The position numbers and the translations under genes were made by a program. A DNA stretch of 64,000 nucleotides, taken from NCBI RefSeq assembly GCF_015351245.1, contig NZ_JADKSO010000005.1:124001-188000 (forward strand), given 5' to 3'. Shown in pieces: positions 31,749 through 41,929 of this stretch. Source of the stretch: Rathayibacter sp. VKM Ac-2879 (GTDB lineage Bacteria; Actinomycetota; Actinomycetes; Actinomycetales; Microbacteriaceae). Below the pieces are notes generated by a model that worked only from the letters and a program-made list of their open reading frames with translations, made no database searches and was not told the DNA's origin. Position 1 is the stretch's first letter. Each line of letters starts with the position of its first letter.

Positions 31749-33478
31749 GCGCCACGACGAACACCCCGAGGGGCCCGCTGCTCGAGGTCACCGACCTCGA
31801 GGTCGGCTTCCAGACCGGAAGCGGCCTCGTCCCGGCCCTCCGGGGCGTGAGCCTCACCATCGAGCACGGCCAGACGGTCGCGATCGTGGGGGAGTCGGGC
31901 TCGGGCAAGTCGACGACCGCCGCGGCGATCATCGGCCTGCTGCCCGGCAGCGGCAAGGTGACCGGAGGCTCCGTGCTCTTCGATGGCAAGGACCTCGCGA
32001 AGGCGAGCCGGGCCGAGCTCGAGGACCTCCGCGGGCGTCGTATCGGCTATGTGCCGCAGGACCCGATGTCGAACCTGAACCCGGTCTGGTCGGTCGGTTT
32101 CCAGGTCGAGGAGACGATCAAGGCGAACGGCCTCGCGACCGGACGCAAAGAGATCCGCGCAAAGGCGATCGAGGTTCTGCAGAATGCCGGTCTCGCCGAC
32201 GCCGAGAAGCGGCTCAAGCAGTTTCCGCACCAGTTCTCGGGAGGTATGCGCCAGCGCGTGCTCATCGGCATCGGCCTCGCGGCCGCGCCTCAGCTCCTGA
32301 TCGCCGACGAGCCCACGTCGGCGCTCGACGTGACGGTGCAGCGGCGCATCCTCGACCACCTCGAGACCTTGACGAAGACCGACGGGACTGCCCTGCTCTT
32401 CATCACGCACGATCTGGGTCTCGCCGCGGAGCGCGCCGAGAAGCTCATCGTGATGTACAAGGGTCGCATCGTCGAGTCCGGCGCCTCCGTGGAGGTGCTG
32501 CAGAATCCGCAGCACCCCTACACTCAGCGCCTCATCGCTGCGGCGCCGAGCCTCGCCTCCCGTCGCATCCAGTCGACGGCGGGGCTGTCCGCGGAGGCCC
32601 TTCCTGGCGAGTCGGCGGCGGTCCGTGAGGTCGACCTGGTCGGTGCCGCGAGCCTCCACCAGAGTGCCGCGCCCGTCGCGGCGAAACCGATGATCGAGGT
32701 CGACGGACTCACGAAGGTCTTCAAGATCCGTCGCGGCGGGCTCAGGGCCGAGGACTTCACGGCGGTCGACGCCGTGTCGTTCTCGATCCCGAAGGGCACG
32801 ACCACGGCGCTCGTCGGGGAGTCGGGCTCGGGCAAGTCGACGATCGCGCGCCTCGTCCTGGGTCTCGAGACGGCGACGAGCGGAGCCATCTCGATCGACG
32901 GTCGTCGCACCGAGAAGCTCAAGGGCAAGGAGATGCTCGCGCTGCGCCGCTCGATGCAGCCGGTGTTTCAAGATCCGTACGGCTCGCTCGACCCGCTCTA
33001 CAACATCGGCAACACCATCTCGGAGCCGTTGCGCGTGCATGGAGTGGGCGACCGCACCTCGCAGCGCGAGCGGGTTCTCGAGCTGCTCGACCAGGTGTCG
33101 CTGCCGCGGGTGATCGCGAGCCGCTACCCCAACGAGCTCTCGGGCGGTCAGCGTCAGCGGGTCGCCATCGCCCGCGCGCTCGCGCTCAAGCCCGAGATCG
33201 TGGTCCTCGACGAGGCGGTGTCGGCGCTCGACGTGCTCGTGCAGGCGCAGATCCTCCGCCTCCTCGCCGACCTCCAGGCGGAACTCGGGCTCACCTATCT
33301 GTTCATCACGCACGACCTCGCGGTCGTCCGGGTGATCGCGGACGACGTCTGCGTGATGCAGAAGGGGCAGATCGTCGAGCACGCGTCGACCGACACCGTG
33401 TTCGACTCGCCGAAGCAGGAGTACACCCGGGAGTTGCTCGCCGCCATCCCGGGCGCGGGCATCGAGTTCGCGGTCTGA
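31745..33478 (+). CDS. Fused two-domain peptide transporter ATPase (DppD-DppF type)
   Basis: A 577-residue protein with two complete ABC ATPase domains. Each has Walker A GESGSGKST. The first domain has signature FSGGMRQRV and Walker B LLIADEPT. The second has LSGGQRQRV and IVVLDEAVSALD. A linker of about 60 residues joins them. It replaces the separate D and F subunits of Dpp/Opp systems, so one polypeptide would energise the transporter. The Glu-Ala (rather than Glu-Pro) after Walker B in the second domain is a common variant. Confidence 0.95.
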   Translation: MSATTNTPRGPLLEVTDLEVGFQTGSGLVPALRGVSLTIEHGQTVAIVGESGSGKSTTAAAIIGLLPGSGKVTGGSVLFDGKDLAKASRAELEDLRGRRIGYVPQDPMSNLNPVWSVGFQVEETIKANGLATGRKEIRAKAIEVLQNAGLADAEKRLKQFPHQFSGGMRQRVLIGIGLAAAPQLLIADEPTSALDVTVQRRILDHLETLTKTDGTALLFITHDLGLAAERAEKLIVMYKGRIVESGASVEVLQNPQHPYTQRLIAAAPSLASRRIQSTAGLSAEALPGESAAVREVDLVGAASLHQSAAPVAAKPMIEVDGLTKVFKIRRGGLRAEDFTAVDAVSFSIPKGTTTALVGESGSGKSTIARLVLGLETATSGAISIDGRRTEKLKGKEMLALRRSMQPVFQDPYGSLDPLYNIGNTISEPLRVHGVGDRTSQRERVLELLDQVSLPRVIASRYPNELSGGQRQRVAIARALALKPEIVVLDEAVSALDVLVQAQILRLLADLQAELGLTYLFITHDLAVVRVIADDVCVMQKGQIVEHASTDTVFDSPKQEYTRELLAAIPGAGIEFAV

Positions 33479-33494
33479 CTCGGCTCGTCCCGCG

Positions 33495-33556
33495 AGGCCC
33501 CGGATCCCCGGGCGGACGTCCCTCCCCAGGGTGCTCCGCTCGAGAATCCGGGGCCT
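33495..33556 (+). terminator. Terminator-like hairpin after peptide transporter operon
   Basis: AGGCCCCGGAT (33495-33505) is perfectly complementary to 33546-33556, with a 40-nt GC-rich interior, shortly after the ATPase stop at 33478. No T tract. Confidence 0.5.
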
Positions 33557-33633
33557 TCCTCGATCGCGCCACGTCCCTGCGGTACGATGGATGGTCCCCC
33601 TTTTGCACGAGAACACGAGACGAGTCCGTTCAC

Positions 33634-35538
<1,905 letters not shown>

Positions 35539-35560
35539 TCGACCTCTTCCGATCGTGCGC

Positions 35561-35625
35561 GCCGCACGGCGGCCGTCCCGAGCGCTGCACGATGTGCAGA
35601 CCCGCTCGGACGGACGCCGTGCGGC
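35561..35625. terminator. Bidirectional terminator between typA and DsbA-like gene
   Basis: GCCGCACGGCG (35561-35571) pairs perfectly with CGCCGTGCGGC (35615-35625). An inner CGAGCG/CGCTCG continues the stem, and CTGCAC/GTGCAG closes the tip. It lies between convergent genes and is followed by GTCGTCGTTT on the plus strand. Confidence 0.75.
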
Positions 35626-35633
35626 GTCGTCGT

Positions 35634-36557
35634 TTAGCCCCCGGGAGTCGTCGTGGGGGGAGGAGCCGGAGCGTCGCCGGGCGGGGTGGCCGCGACGGTC
35701 GAGGTGATGAACGACTCGAAGGCGGATGCGTCGTCGGGCTTGCCCGTGTACTCCTGGCCGTCGACGAGAACCGTCGGAGTCGACTTCAGCTTCGCGAGCG
35801 AGGAGTTCGCGAGGGGCTGGGTGGTGGCGCGCTGGGTCGCCGCAGCGACCCAGGGTCTGAACTCGCCGCTCGTGATGCACGCCAGCACTTGATCGTCGGT
35901 CACGCCCGCGTCCGTGACGAGCGAGCGCAGCGAGTCGTCGTCGAGCCCGGTGGTCCCCTCCGCCGGTTGTTTCGCGAACAGGGCGGTGTTGACGGCGAGG
36001 AAGTGGTTGGGATCGTCGGCCGCGACGCATGCCGCAGCGTTCGCGGCACGACTGGAGTAGTCGGACCCGGCCGAGGAGGCGTCCAGGATCGCGATCGGGT
36101 GGATCTCGAGCGTGATCATGCCCTGCTTCAGCCACGATTGCAGCTGATCGCCGTTGGTCTTCTCGAACTGGCCGCAGTAGGGGCAGAGATAGTCGACGTA
36201 GAGATCGATCGTCGCGACCCCGTTCGCCCGGGGCGCCGACTCGTCGGTGGCGATCGGTTGGGCGTCGGGTTGCAGTGCCGGAGTCGTCAGTGCGGTGATC
36301 GCCGAGTCGCTTCCGGTGAAGACGATGCCGTCGCTCAGCATGTTCGCCGGGCCGATGCTCCCGACCTCCTGCTGTGACCACACGTTCCACGCGACCAGGG
36401 CGACGACGGCGAGGAGGCCGACCGCCGCGCCCGATTGCGCGAGGATCCGGTTGCGCCGGCGCCGTCTCCGTGCCTGTTCGCGTTGTTCGCGCGCCTGCGC
36501 CCGAGCGAGCTCTCGCCGCTCGCGCTTGGTCATCGTGCTCTTGCTGGTCCCGGACAT
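35634..36557 (-). CDS. Membrane-anchored DsbA-family thioredoxin-fold protein
   Basis: A 307-residue protein. A basic cytosolic N-terminus (about 38 residues, Arg-rich) leads into one membrane helix (residues ~39-59). An extracytoplasmic DsbA-like domain carries the active site CPYC at 125-128 (YVDYLCPYCGQF), and the cis-Pro region reads STPTVLVDG. It ends in a Pro/Thr tail. Family members (thioredoxin_4) oxidise or isomerise disulfides outside the membrane. An extra pair of cysteines (AACVAADD, LACITSG) may form a structural bridge. Confidence 0.88.
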   Translation of the reverse strand: MSGTSKSTMTKRERRELARAQAREQREQARRRRRRNRILAQSGAAVGLLAVVALVAWNVWSQQEVGSIGPANMLSDGIVFTGSDSAITALTTPALQPDAQPIATDESAPRANGVATIDLYVDYLCPYCGQFEKTNGDQLQSWLKQGMITLEIHPIAILDASSAGSDYSSRAANAAACVAADDPNHFLAVNTALFAKQPAEGTTGLDDDSLRSLVTDAGVTDDQVLACITSGEFRPWVAAATQRATTQPLANSSLAKLKSTPTVLVDGQEYTGKPDDASAFESFITSTVAATPPGDAPAPPPTTTPGG

Positions 36558-36653
36558 TGTCGCGAGGCTAGTGAGAGGCCCTCGGGGCGGACCAGGAGGG
36601 CGCCAGGGAGGCGCTGGGAGCGGATGCGGATGCTCTCAGGCTCCGCGAGGGCA

Positions 36654-37985
36654 TCAGGCGAACAGGCCCGATCCGACGAAGTCGTTCTCGTCGCGCACCC
36701 CCGGCGGCACGGCGAAGATCGCCGAGCCCACGTGCTTGATGTACTCGTTGAGCGCATCGTTCGCGAGTGAGCGCTGCACCGTGACGAACTGGTCGGGCGA
36801 ACGCTGGAACGAGAGGAAGAACAGCCCCGCGTTCAGGCGTCCCAGCTCATCGTTGCCGTCGACGAAGTTGTAGCCGCGGCGCAGGAGGCGCGCGCCCTTG
36901 TTGACCGTCGGGTGCGCGAGTCGGACATGCGCCTCCTTGTCGATCAGCGGCGCGCCCGAGACTCCGGTCGCCGCGAGATCGGGCTCGGTGAACTCCGTTC
37001 CCCCCGACATCGGCGCTCCCGAGCCTTTGCTGCGTCCGATGACGCGCTCCTGCTCGCCGAGCTGGCTCCGATCCCAGGTCTCGACGATCATGCGGATCTT
37101 CCGCGCCACGAGAAAGCTGCCGCCCGTGAGCCACGCCGGACCGTCGGCCTCCTGCACCCAGACGAACTCGTCGACCGCGTCTGCCTCCTCCGACTTGATG
37201 TTGGCGGTGCCGTCCTTGAAGCCGAAGAGGTTGCGCGGAGTGACCTGGGCCGTCGAGGTCGAGGAGGTCCGCCCGAAGCCGAGCTGCGACCAGCGCAGCG
37301 AGGCGCGCCCGAAGGCGATGCGGCTGAGGTTGCGGATCGCGTGCACGGCGACCTGCGGATCGTCGGCGCACGCCTGGATGCAGAGGTCGCCTCCGCCGGC
37401 TGCCGGCACGAGGGCGTCGCCGCGGAAGCGGGGCAGCGTCTGGAGGGCGTCGGGGCGTCGGGAGGCGAGCCCGAACCGGTCGGTGCCGGACTCGTCGGTG
37501 AAGAGGCTGGGGCCGAATCCGAAGGTGAGCGTGAGCGAGGAGGCGTCGAGCCCGAGCGCCTCGCCCGTGTCGGCGGGAGGCGCCGTGTCGGGGCCGCCCA
37601 CCGCGCCCTCCTCGGTCACCTCGAGGCCCTGGGTGAGGCGCGAGGCCGCGAGGGTCCAGTCCTGCAGCAGCTCGACGAGCTCGTCCCGGGTCGTGCCTGC
37701 GGCGACGTCGAAGGCAGCGAAGTGCAGGCGATCCTGGGCGGCTGTGGTCACGCCGGCCTGGTTCGCGCCGAAGAACGGGACCGTGGTGGACGCGCGGGTG
37801 CCGGTGGTCGTCGTCGCGGCGCCGACGGCGACGGTGCCCCCGACGCCGACCGCGAGACCCGCCGTCCCCGCCGAGACGAGGCCGAGCAGCCCGCGCCGCG
37901 AAAGGCGGCGGGGCTGCTCGGTGGCTGTCGCCGGCGGCTCGACGGGATCCGTGGCGACGGTCGTACCGTCGTGTCCCTGCTCCAT
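36654..37985 (-). CDS. efeB: Dye-decolorizing peroxidase, EfeB
   Basis: A 443-residue Tat-exported haem peroxidase. The twin-arginine signal is RRLSRRGLLGLVSAG (Arg30-Arg31). The DyP signature is GFKDGTANI (GxxDG type). The proximal haem region is VRLAHPTVNKGARLLRRGYNF, and the C-terminal FLSFQRSPDQFVTVQRSLA is typical of the EfeB branch. ATG 37985 overlaps the efeO stop (ATGA). With EfeU and EfeO it completes the EfeUOB ferrous/ferric iron importer. Confidence 0.95.
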   Translation of the reverse strand: MEQGHDGTTVATDPVEPPATATEQPRRLSRRGLLGLVSAGTAGLAVGVGGTVAVGAATTTTGTRASTTVPFFGANQAGVTTAAQDRLHFAAFDVAAGTTRDELVELLQDWTLAASRLTQGLEVTEEGAVGGPDTAPPADTGEALGLDASSLTLTFGFGPSLFTDESGTDRFGLASRRPDALQTLPRFRGDALVPAAGGGDLCIQACADDPQVAVHAIRNLSRIAFGRASLRWSQLGFGRTSSTSTAQVTPRNLFGFKDGTANIKSEEADAVDEFVWVQEADGPAWLTGGSFLVARKIRMIVETWDRSQLGEQERVIGRSKGSGAPMSGGTEFTEPDLAATGVSGAPLIDKEAHVRLAHPTVNKGARLLRRGYNFVDGNDELGRLNAGLFFLSFQRSPDQFVTVQRSLANDALNEYIKHVGSAIFAVPPGVRDENDFVGSGLFA

Positions 37986-39235
37986 CAGGCCGCCGGCTCT
38001 GCAACGCCCAGCACGGTGTGGGTGAGCTGCGAGAGCGGCTCCGAGAGGGCGTTCACCTGGTCCGAGAGCTCCTTCTTCTGCGCGTCCGTCAGCGTCGAGA
38101 ACGCGACGAAGCCGGAGTCGATCGAGCCGTACTTGGCGAGCAGCGCGTCGAGCTCGGAGAAGCGCTGAGTGATCTGCGCGGTGAGCTGGGCGCCATCGCC
38201 GCCGGTCGCGGTCGCGAGGGGCTCGACGTTGCCGAACGCCACTTCCGCGCCCTGCACGTTCGCGGCGAAGTCGCTGAGGTCGGTGCTCGACCACCAGTCC
38301 TCCTCGCCGGTGATCTTGCCGGCGGCCACCTCGTCGAGCAGGCCGATCGCACCGTTCGAGATGTCCGCGACCGACACGGTGAAGGAGGGGGCGTTCACGA
38401 GATCGGACAGGCTCTTCACGTCATCGACGAGCTTCTGGCCGAACGTCGCGCGCTGTTCCGGCGTGGAGGGGGACCAGTCGAGCGTCGCGCTCGTGCCATC
38501 CGAGTTGAGGGCGCCCGGCGCCGGAGCCCACAGGTCCTTCTCGATGCGGTGGAAGCCCGTCCAGTCGAGGCCCTCGGCCACGGCGTCGACCTCGCGGTAG
38601 TCGATCTTCGGATCGAGGTCGCCGAAGGCTTCGGCGGTCGGCTCGATCCGCTCGTAGAAGACACGGGTCGAGGCGAACAGGCTGCGCGCCTTCTCGTCGT
38701 CGCCTGCCTCGTAGGCCTGGACGAACGCGGCGACCGCGGGAACGAGTTCGCCGACCTGGGACGTGATGTACGCGACGTAGTTCGTGACCGCTGCGTCGGT
38801 GGCCGCCTTCTCGTCAGAGGACTGCGCAGTGGCCTCACCGGTGACGGTGAACTCGCTCATCCCGACCGGAGCGCCGACCTGCTGGAACTTGCACGCCGTG
38901 TAGTACGTGCCCGGCTCGAGCTGCGCGACGTACGAGACGTTCTGCCCGGGGGCCACGTTCTCCTTCTCGCCGACGATCCGCAGCTTGTCCTCGGCCAGGA
39001 TCTCGAACTCGTTCACGTCGGTGCCCGTGTTCTGCAGCGCGAAGCTGACGGCTCCGGCCTGGGCCGTCGAGGCAGAGACGTCGCAGGAGTCGTCCTTGAT
39101 GGCCACCGACAGCGCCCCCGTCGAGGAGGCAGCCGTGTTGGGTACGCAGCCGGCGAGGATCATCGCGAGCACGCCGGCGCCGGCGAGGCTGACGGCACAG
39201 CGGGGGAGGCGGGCGAGACGAGCGCGCGAGGACAT
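37985..39235 (-). CDS. efeO: Iron uptake lipoprotein EfeO (cupredoxin plus M75 domain)
   Basis: A 416-residue lipoprotein from ATG 39235 with lipobox ILAGC (Cys30). The cupredoxin domain (residues ~40-132) is followed by an imelysin-like M75 domain with the metal site HRIEK (His229-x-x-Glu232). It is thought to capture iron outside the membrane and hand it to EfeU. The longer open frame upstream is an antisense shadow of efeU and is not used. The gap to efeU is 44 bp. Confidence 0.94.
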   Translation of the reverse strand: MSSRARLARLPRCAVSLAGAGVLAMILAGCVPNTAASSTGALSVAIKDDSCDVSASTAQAGAVSFALQNTGTDVNEFEILAEDKLRIVGEKENVAPGQNVSYVAQLEPGTYYTACKFQQVGAPVGMSEFTVTGEATAQSSDEKAATDAAVTNYVAYITSQVGELVPAVAAFVQAYEAGDDEKARSLFASTRVFYERIEPTAEAFGDLDPKIDYREVDAVAEGLDWTGFHRIEKDLWAPAPGALNSDGTSATLDWSPSTPEQRATFGQKLVDDVKSLSDLVNAPSFTVSVADISNGAIGLLDEVAAGKITGEEDWWSSTDLSDFAANVQGAEVAFGNVEPLATATGGDGAQLTAQITQRFSELDALLAKYGSIDSGFVAFSTLTDAQKKELSDQVNALSEPLSQLTHTVLGVAEPAA

Positions 39236-39279
39236 GGATCTCCTGTGGTTCGAGGCGGGACCGAGCGAGTCGGCGGCAG

Positions 39280-40146
39280 TCAGACGGTGGTGGTGGCGGG
39301 AGCTGTCGTCGGGGCGGCGCTGCCCCGTCGCGGCCGGCGGAGGCGGACCTGGCGGACGAAGAGGGCTCCCACGACGATCAGGTACAGCAGCCACGCGAGG
39401 AACTGCAGGGCGGTCGGCTCGGGCGTGTAGTTGAAGAGACCGCCGAGCAGGGCCGTCAGGGGAGCCGGGAGGATCGCGCCGAGGCTGAACAGCGGCGTGC
39501 CCGCGCCGGGGATCAGCGACGCCTCCTGGAGGTCGTGCACGCCGTAGCCGAGGACGCCGGCGGCCACGAGGATGAGGAACGCTCCCGTCCAGGTGAAGAA
39601 GCGGCGGAGGTCGATCCGCACGAATCCACGGAAGATCAGATACGAGACCACGACGGCGCTGAGGATGCCCAGGAGCGCGCCGAGGGTGCCGACCCACGCG
39701 CCGTCTCCGGAGGCGGCGCTGCTCGAGGAGACGCTGGCCCAGACGAAGAGGGCCGTCTCGATGCCTTCGCGGCCCACGCTGATGAAGCCAAGGATGACGA
39801 TGCCGATGGCCGAGCCGGCGACGGCGCCGTCGAGCTTGGACTCGAGTTCGCCCTTCAGGCTCCGCGCGTTCGCGCCCATCCAGAAGATCATCCAGGTGAC
39901 GAGCCCGACGGCGACGACCGACAGTCCCCCTCCGATGAGCTCTTGCGCCTGGAACGAGAGGGTCGAGGGGCCCCACGTGAGGATCGCGCCCGTGGTGAGC
40001 GAGATCGCGATCGCCGCCGCGATGCCGATCCAGAGGCGCGGCAGCACGTCGCGTCGTTCGAGCTTCGTCAGGTAGGCGACGAGGATGCCGACGACCAGTC
40101 CGGCTTCGAGGCCTTCGCGGAGGCCGATGAGGTAGTTTGCGAGCAC
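39280..40146 (-). CDS. efeU: Iron permease EfeU (FTR1 family)
   Basis: A 288-residue membrane protein with seven hydrophobic segments. Both iron-binding REGLE-type motifs are present: LREGLEA at residues 9-15 and GREGIETA near residue 127. First gene of efeU-efeO-efeB. An iron box lies 90 bp upstream of the ATG. Confidence 0.95.
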   Translation of the reverse strand: MLANYLIGLREGLEAGLVVGILVAYLTKLERRDVLPRLWIGIAAAIAISLTTGAILTWGPSTLSFQAQELIGGGLSVVAVGLVTWMIFWMGANARSLKGELESKLDGAVAGSAIGIVILGFISVGREGIETALFVWASVSSSSAASGDGAWVGTLGALLGILSAVVVSYLIFRGFVRIDLRRFFTWTGAFLILVAAGVLGYGVHDLQEASLIPGAGTPLFSLGAILPAPLTALLGGLFNYTPEPTALQFLAWLLYLIVVGALFVRQVRLRRPRRGSAAPTTAPATTTV

Positions 40147-40235
40147 GCGTGTTCTCTTTGTCGATTCGTGGACGAGGAGGGCGGCTCCGCCCTGATGCGT
40201 TCGGTCGAGTGCGTTCGGCGACGAGCCGAATTGTT

Positions 40236-40255
40236 CGGTAAGCCTTGCCTTACCG
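40236..40255 (-). promoter_or_regulatory. DtxR/IdeR-type iron box of efeUOB
   Basis: CGGTAAG (40236-40242) and CTTACCG (40249-40255) are perfect 7-bp arms around a 6-bp centre. The whole resembles the 19-bp DtxR/IdeR consensus (TTAGGTNAGGCTNACCTAA-like). It is upstream of the efe operon, where the repressor with ferrous iron would shut transcription. It could also reach the divergent deacetylase gene. Confidence 0.75.
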
Positions 40256-40370
40256 CAGTCGACAGTAGTGCGCGACTCCGGTCGTGTCCAGATGAGTTGC
40301 GGAACGAGACACGGGACATCCGTCTCCGGACGTGATGCGCGGCGGGCCGACCAGGCAGGAGAGGCGAAGA

Positions 40371-41567
40371 GTGGACGCGAGCCGGAGTGCAGCGGGGGAG
40401 CGGGTCGTCGCGGTGCACGCGCACCCCGACGACGAGACGATCACGATGGGCGGCACGCTCGCGCAGCTCGTGACGAACGGTGTCGCGGTGACTGTCGTCA
40501 CTGCGACGCGCGGCGAGTGCGGAGAGGTGATACCGGACGATCTGGCCGGGCTCGAGGGCTCGGAGGAACTCGCCGCGCATCGCACCGCCGAACTTGTCGT
40601 CGCACTCACCGCCCTCGGCGTCGGCGATCACCGCTTCCTCGGCGAGGCCGGCGCACGCGCGCCGGGCCTGCCTCCGCGGGTCTACCGCGACTCCGGAATG
40701 CAGTGGGGCCCGGGGCGGGTGCCTGTCCCGCTCGAGCCGGTGCACCCCGCCGCCCTCACCGCCGCCGACGAGGACGAGGAGGTCGCCGACCTCGTCGCCG
40801 TCCTCCGCCAGGTGGACGCGGGAGTCGTGCTCTCGTACGACGCGGGAGGCGGATACGGCCATCCCGACCACGTGCGCACCGCGCGCGTCGCTCTGCTGGC
40901 CGCCGAGCAGCTCGGACTGCGCTATCTCGCCGTGCTGCCCGAGTCCTCGGCGCCCGCCCCGGGCGACGTCGTCGTCGAGCTGACTCCCGACGACCTCGCC
41001 CGCAAGCGTGCCGCCTTAGAGGCGCACGCGACCCAACTGGTCGTCGAGGGCGACCGGGCACGGCTCTCGAGTGGGCCGTCCTTCGCGATCGCAGCCGTCG
41101 AACGCTTTCGCCCGGCGGTCGCAGGCTCCCTGCCCGACCCCGTGGTCGTCGACCGACCGGGGCTCGGCTCCCGCCTCGTCTCGGGAGTCGTCTCGATCGC
41201 GATCGGCGCCGTCGTCGGCACGATCACGACCATCGCCCACCAGAGTGTCGTCACCGTGGGAGGCGTCGACCTGCCCGTCGGGCTCGTCGCCTCCCTCCTG
41301 GCCGTCCTCCTGGTGCTGCTCGGCCTCCGGATCGTGATGGCCGACCGCTTCGTCGCGCTCTGCGTCGCGATGGGTCTCCTCGGCGTCAACGGTCTGCTGG
41401 CGCTGCGCAGCGTCGGAGGCTCCGTGCTCGTCCCGGCGAACGGTCTCGGCGTCGCCTGGACGTTCTTGCCCGCGCTGATCGCGCTCGTCGTGATCGCCTG
41501 GCCCCGGGTCACGCGCCGGGAGGCGCGTCCGGCGGCCACGGGCGCGCCGCCCGCCCCCGTACGATAG
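40371..41567 (+). CDS. PIG-L/MshB-type deacetylase with C-terminal membrane domain
   Basis: About 398 residues from GTG 40371 (GGAGAGG upstream). The N-terminal 270 residues are a LmbE/PIG-L zinc deacetylase: HAHPDDET, TRGECGE, and GGGYGHPDHVRTA. MshB of mycothiol synthesis has this size and layout, so N-acetyl-glucosaminyl-inositol deacetylation is a fair guess. Unusually, residues ~275-380 add about four membrane segments (LVSGVVSIAIGAVVGTI, LVASLLAVLLVLLGLRIVM and two more). The fdxA promoter overlaps its stop. Confidence 0.82.
   Translation: MDASRSAAGERVVAVHAHPDDETITMGGTLAQLVTNGVAVTVVTATRGECGEVIPDDLAGLEGSEELAAHRTAELVVALTALGVGDHRFLGEAGARAPGLPPRVYRDSGMQWGPGRVPVPLEPVHPAALTAADEDEEVADLVAVLRQVDAGVVLSYDAGGGYGHPDHVRTARVALLAAEQLGLRYLAVLPESSAPAPGDVVVELTPDDLARKRAALEAHATQLVVEGDRARLSSGPSFAIAAVERFRPAVAGSLPDPVVVDRPGLGSRLVSGVVSIAIGAVVGTITTIAHQSVVTVGGVDLPVGLVASLLAVLLVLLGLRIVMADRFVALCVAMGLLGVNGLLALRSVGGSVLVPANGLGVAWTFLPALIALVVIAWPRVTRREARPAATGAPPAPVR
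41560..41565 (+). promoter_or_regulatory. Candidate -10 box of fdxA
   Basis: TACGAT overlaps the last codons and stop of the deacetylase gene. It would give a ~25-nt leader with GGAG before the fdxA GTG. Confidence 0.4.
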
Positions 41568-41597
41568 AGACCACTGTTCGAAGGGATCTGGAGCGCC

Positions 41598-41918
41598 GTG
41601 ACCTACGTGATCGCACTTCCGTGTGTCGATGTGAAGGATCGTGCTTGCATCGATGAGTGTCCGGTGGATTGCATTTATGAGGGGGAGCGTTCCCTCTATA
41701 TCCATCCTGATGAGTGTGTCGATTGTGGGGCGTGCGAGCCGGTGTGTCCGGTGGAGGCGATCTATTACGAGGATGATCTGCCGGAGCAGTGGGCTGATTA
41801 TTACAAGGCTAATGTCGAGTTCTTCGACGAGATCGGTTCTCCGGGAGGCGCCGCCAAGGTCGGCGTGATCGCCGCAGACCACCCCGTCATCGCCGCCCTG
41901 CCCCCGCAGAGCCACTGA
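41598..41918 (+). CDS. fdxA: Seven-iron ferredoxin
   Basis: A 106-residue [3Fe-4S][4Fe-4S] ferredoxin. The cluster ligands are in CVDVKDRACIDECPVDC and CVDCGACEPVCPVEAIY. It carries electrons for cytosolic redox enzymes. GTG 41598 has GGAG upstream. The codons from about 41640 to 41820 are unlike the rest of the window: many end in T (GAT, TGT, TAT, CCT), while the last 25 codons return to C/G endings. dapC follows 12 bp later. Confidence 0.95.
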   Translation: MTYVIALPCVDVKDRACIDECPVDCIYEGERSLYIHPDECVDCGACEPVCPVEAIYYEDDLPEQWADYYKANVEFFDEIGSPGGAAKVGVIAADHPVIAALPPQSH

Positions 41919-41929
41919 GCGGCTCCGCC

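Noticed and set aside
33583-33633. Small regulatory ORF before typA
   Set aside because: The ~40-nt leader has no start codon with a suitable ribosome-binding site. It looks like a plain untranslated leader.
39236-39976. Upstream extension of the efeO frame
   Set aside because: It overlaps efeU in another frame. The signal peptide and lipobox start at ATG 39235.
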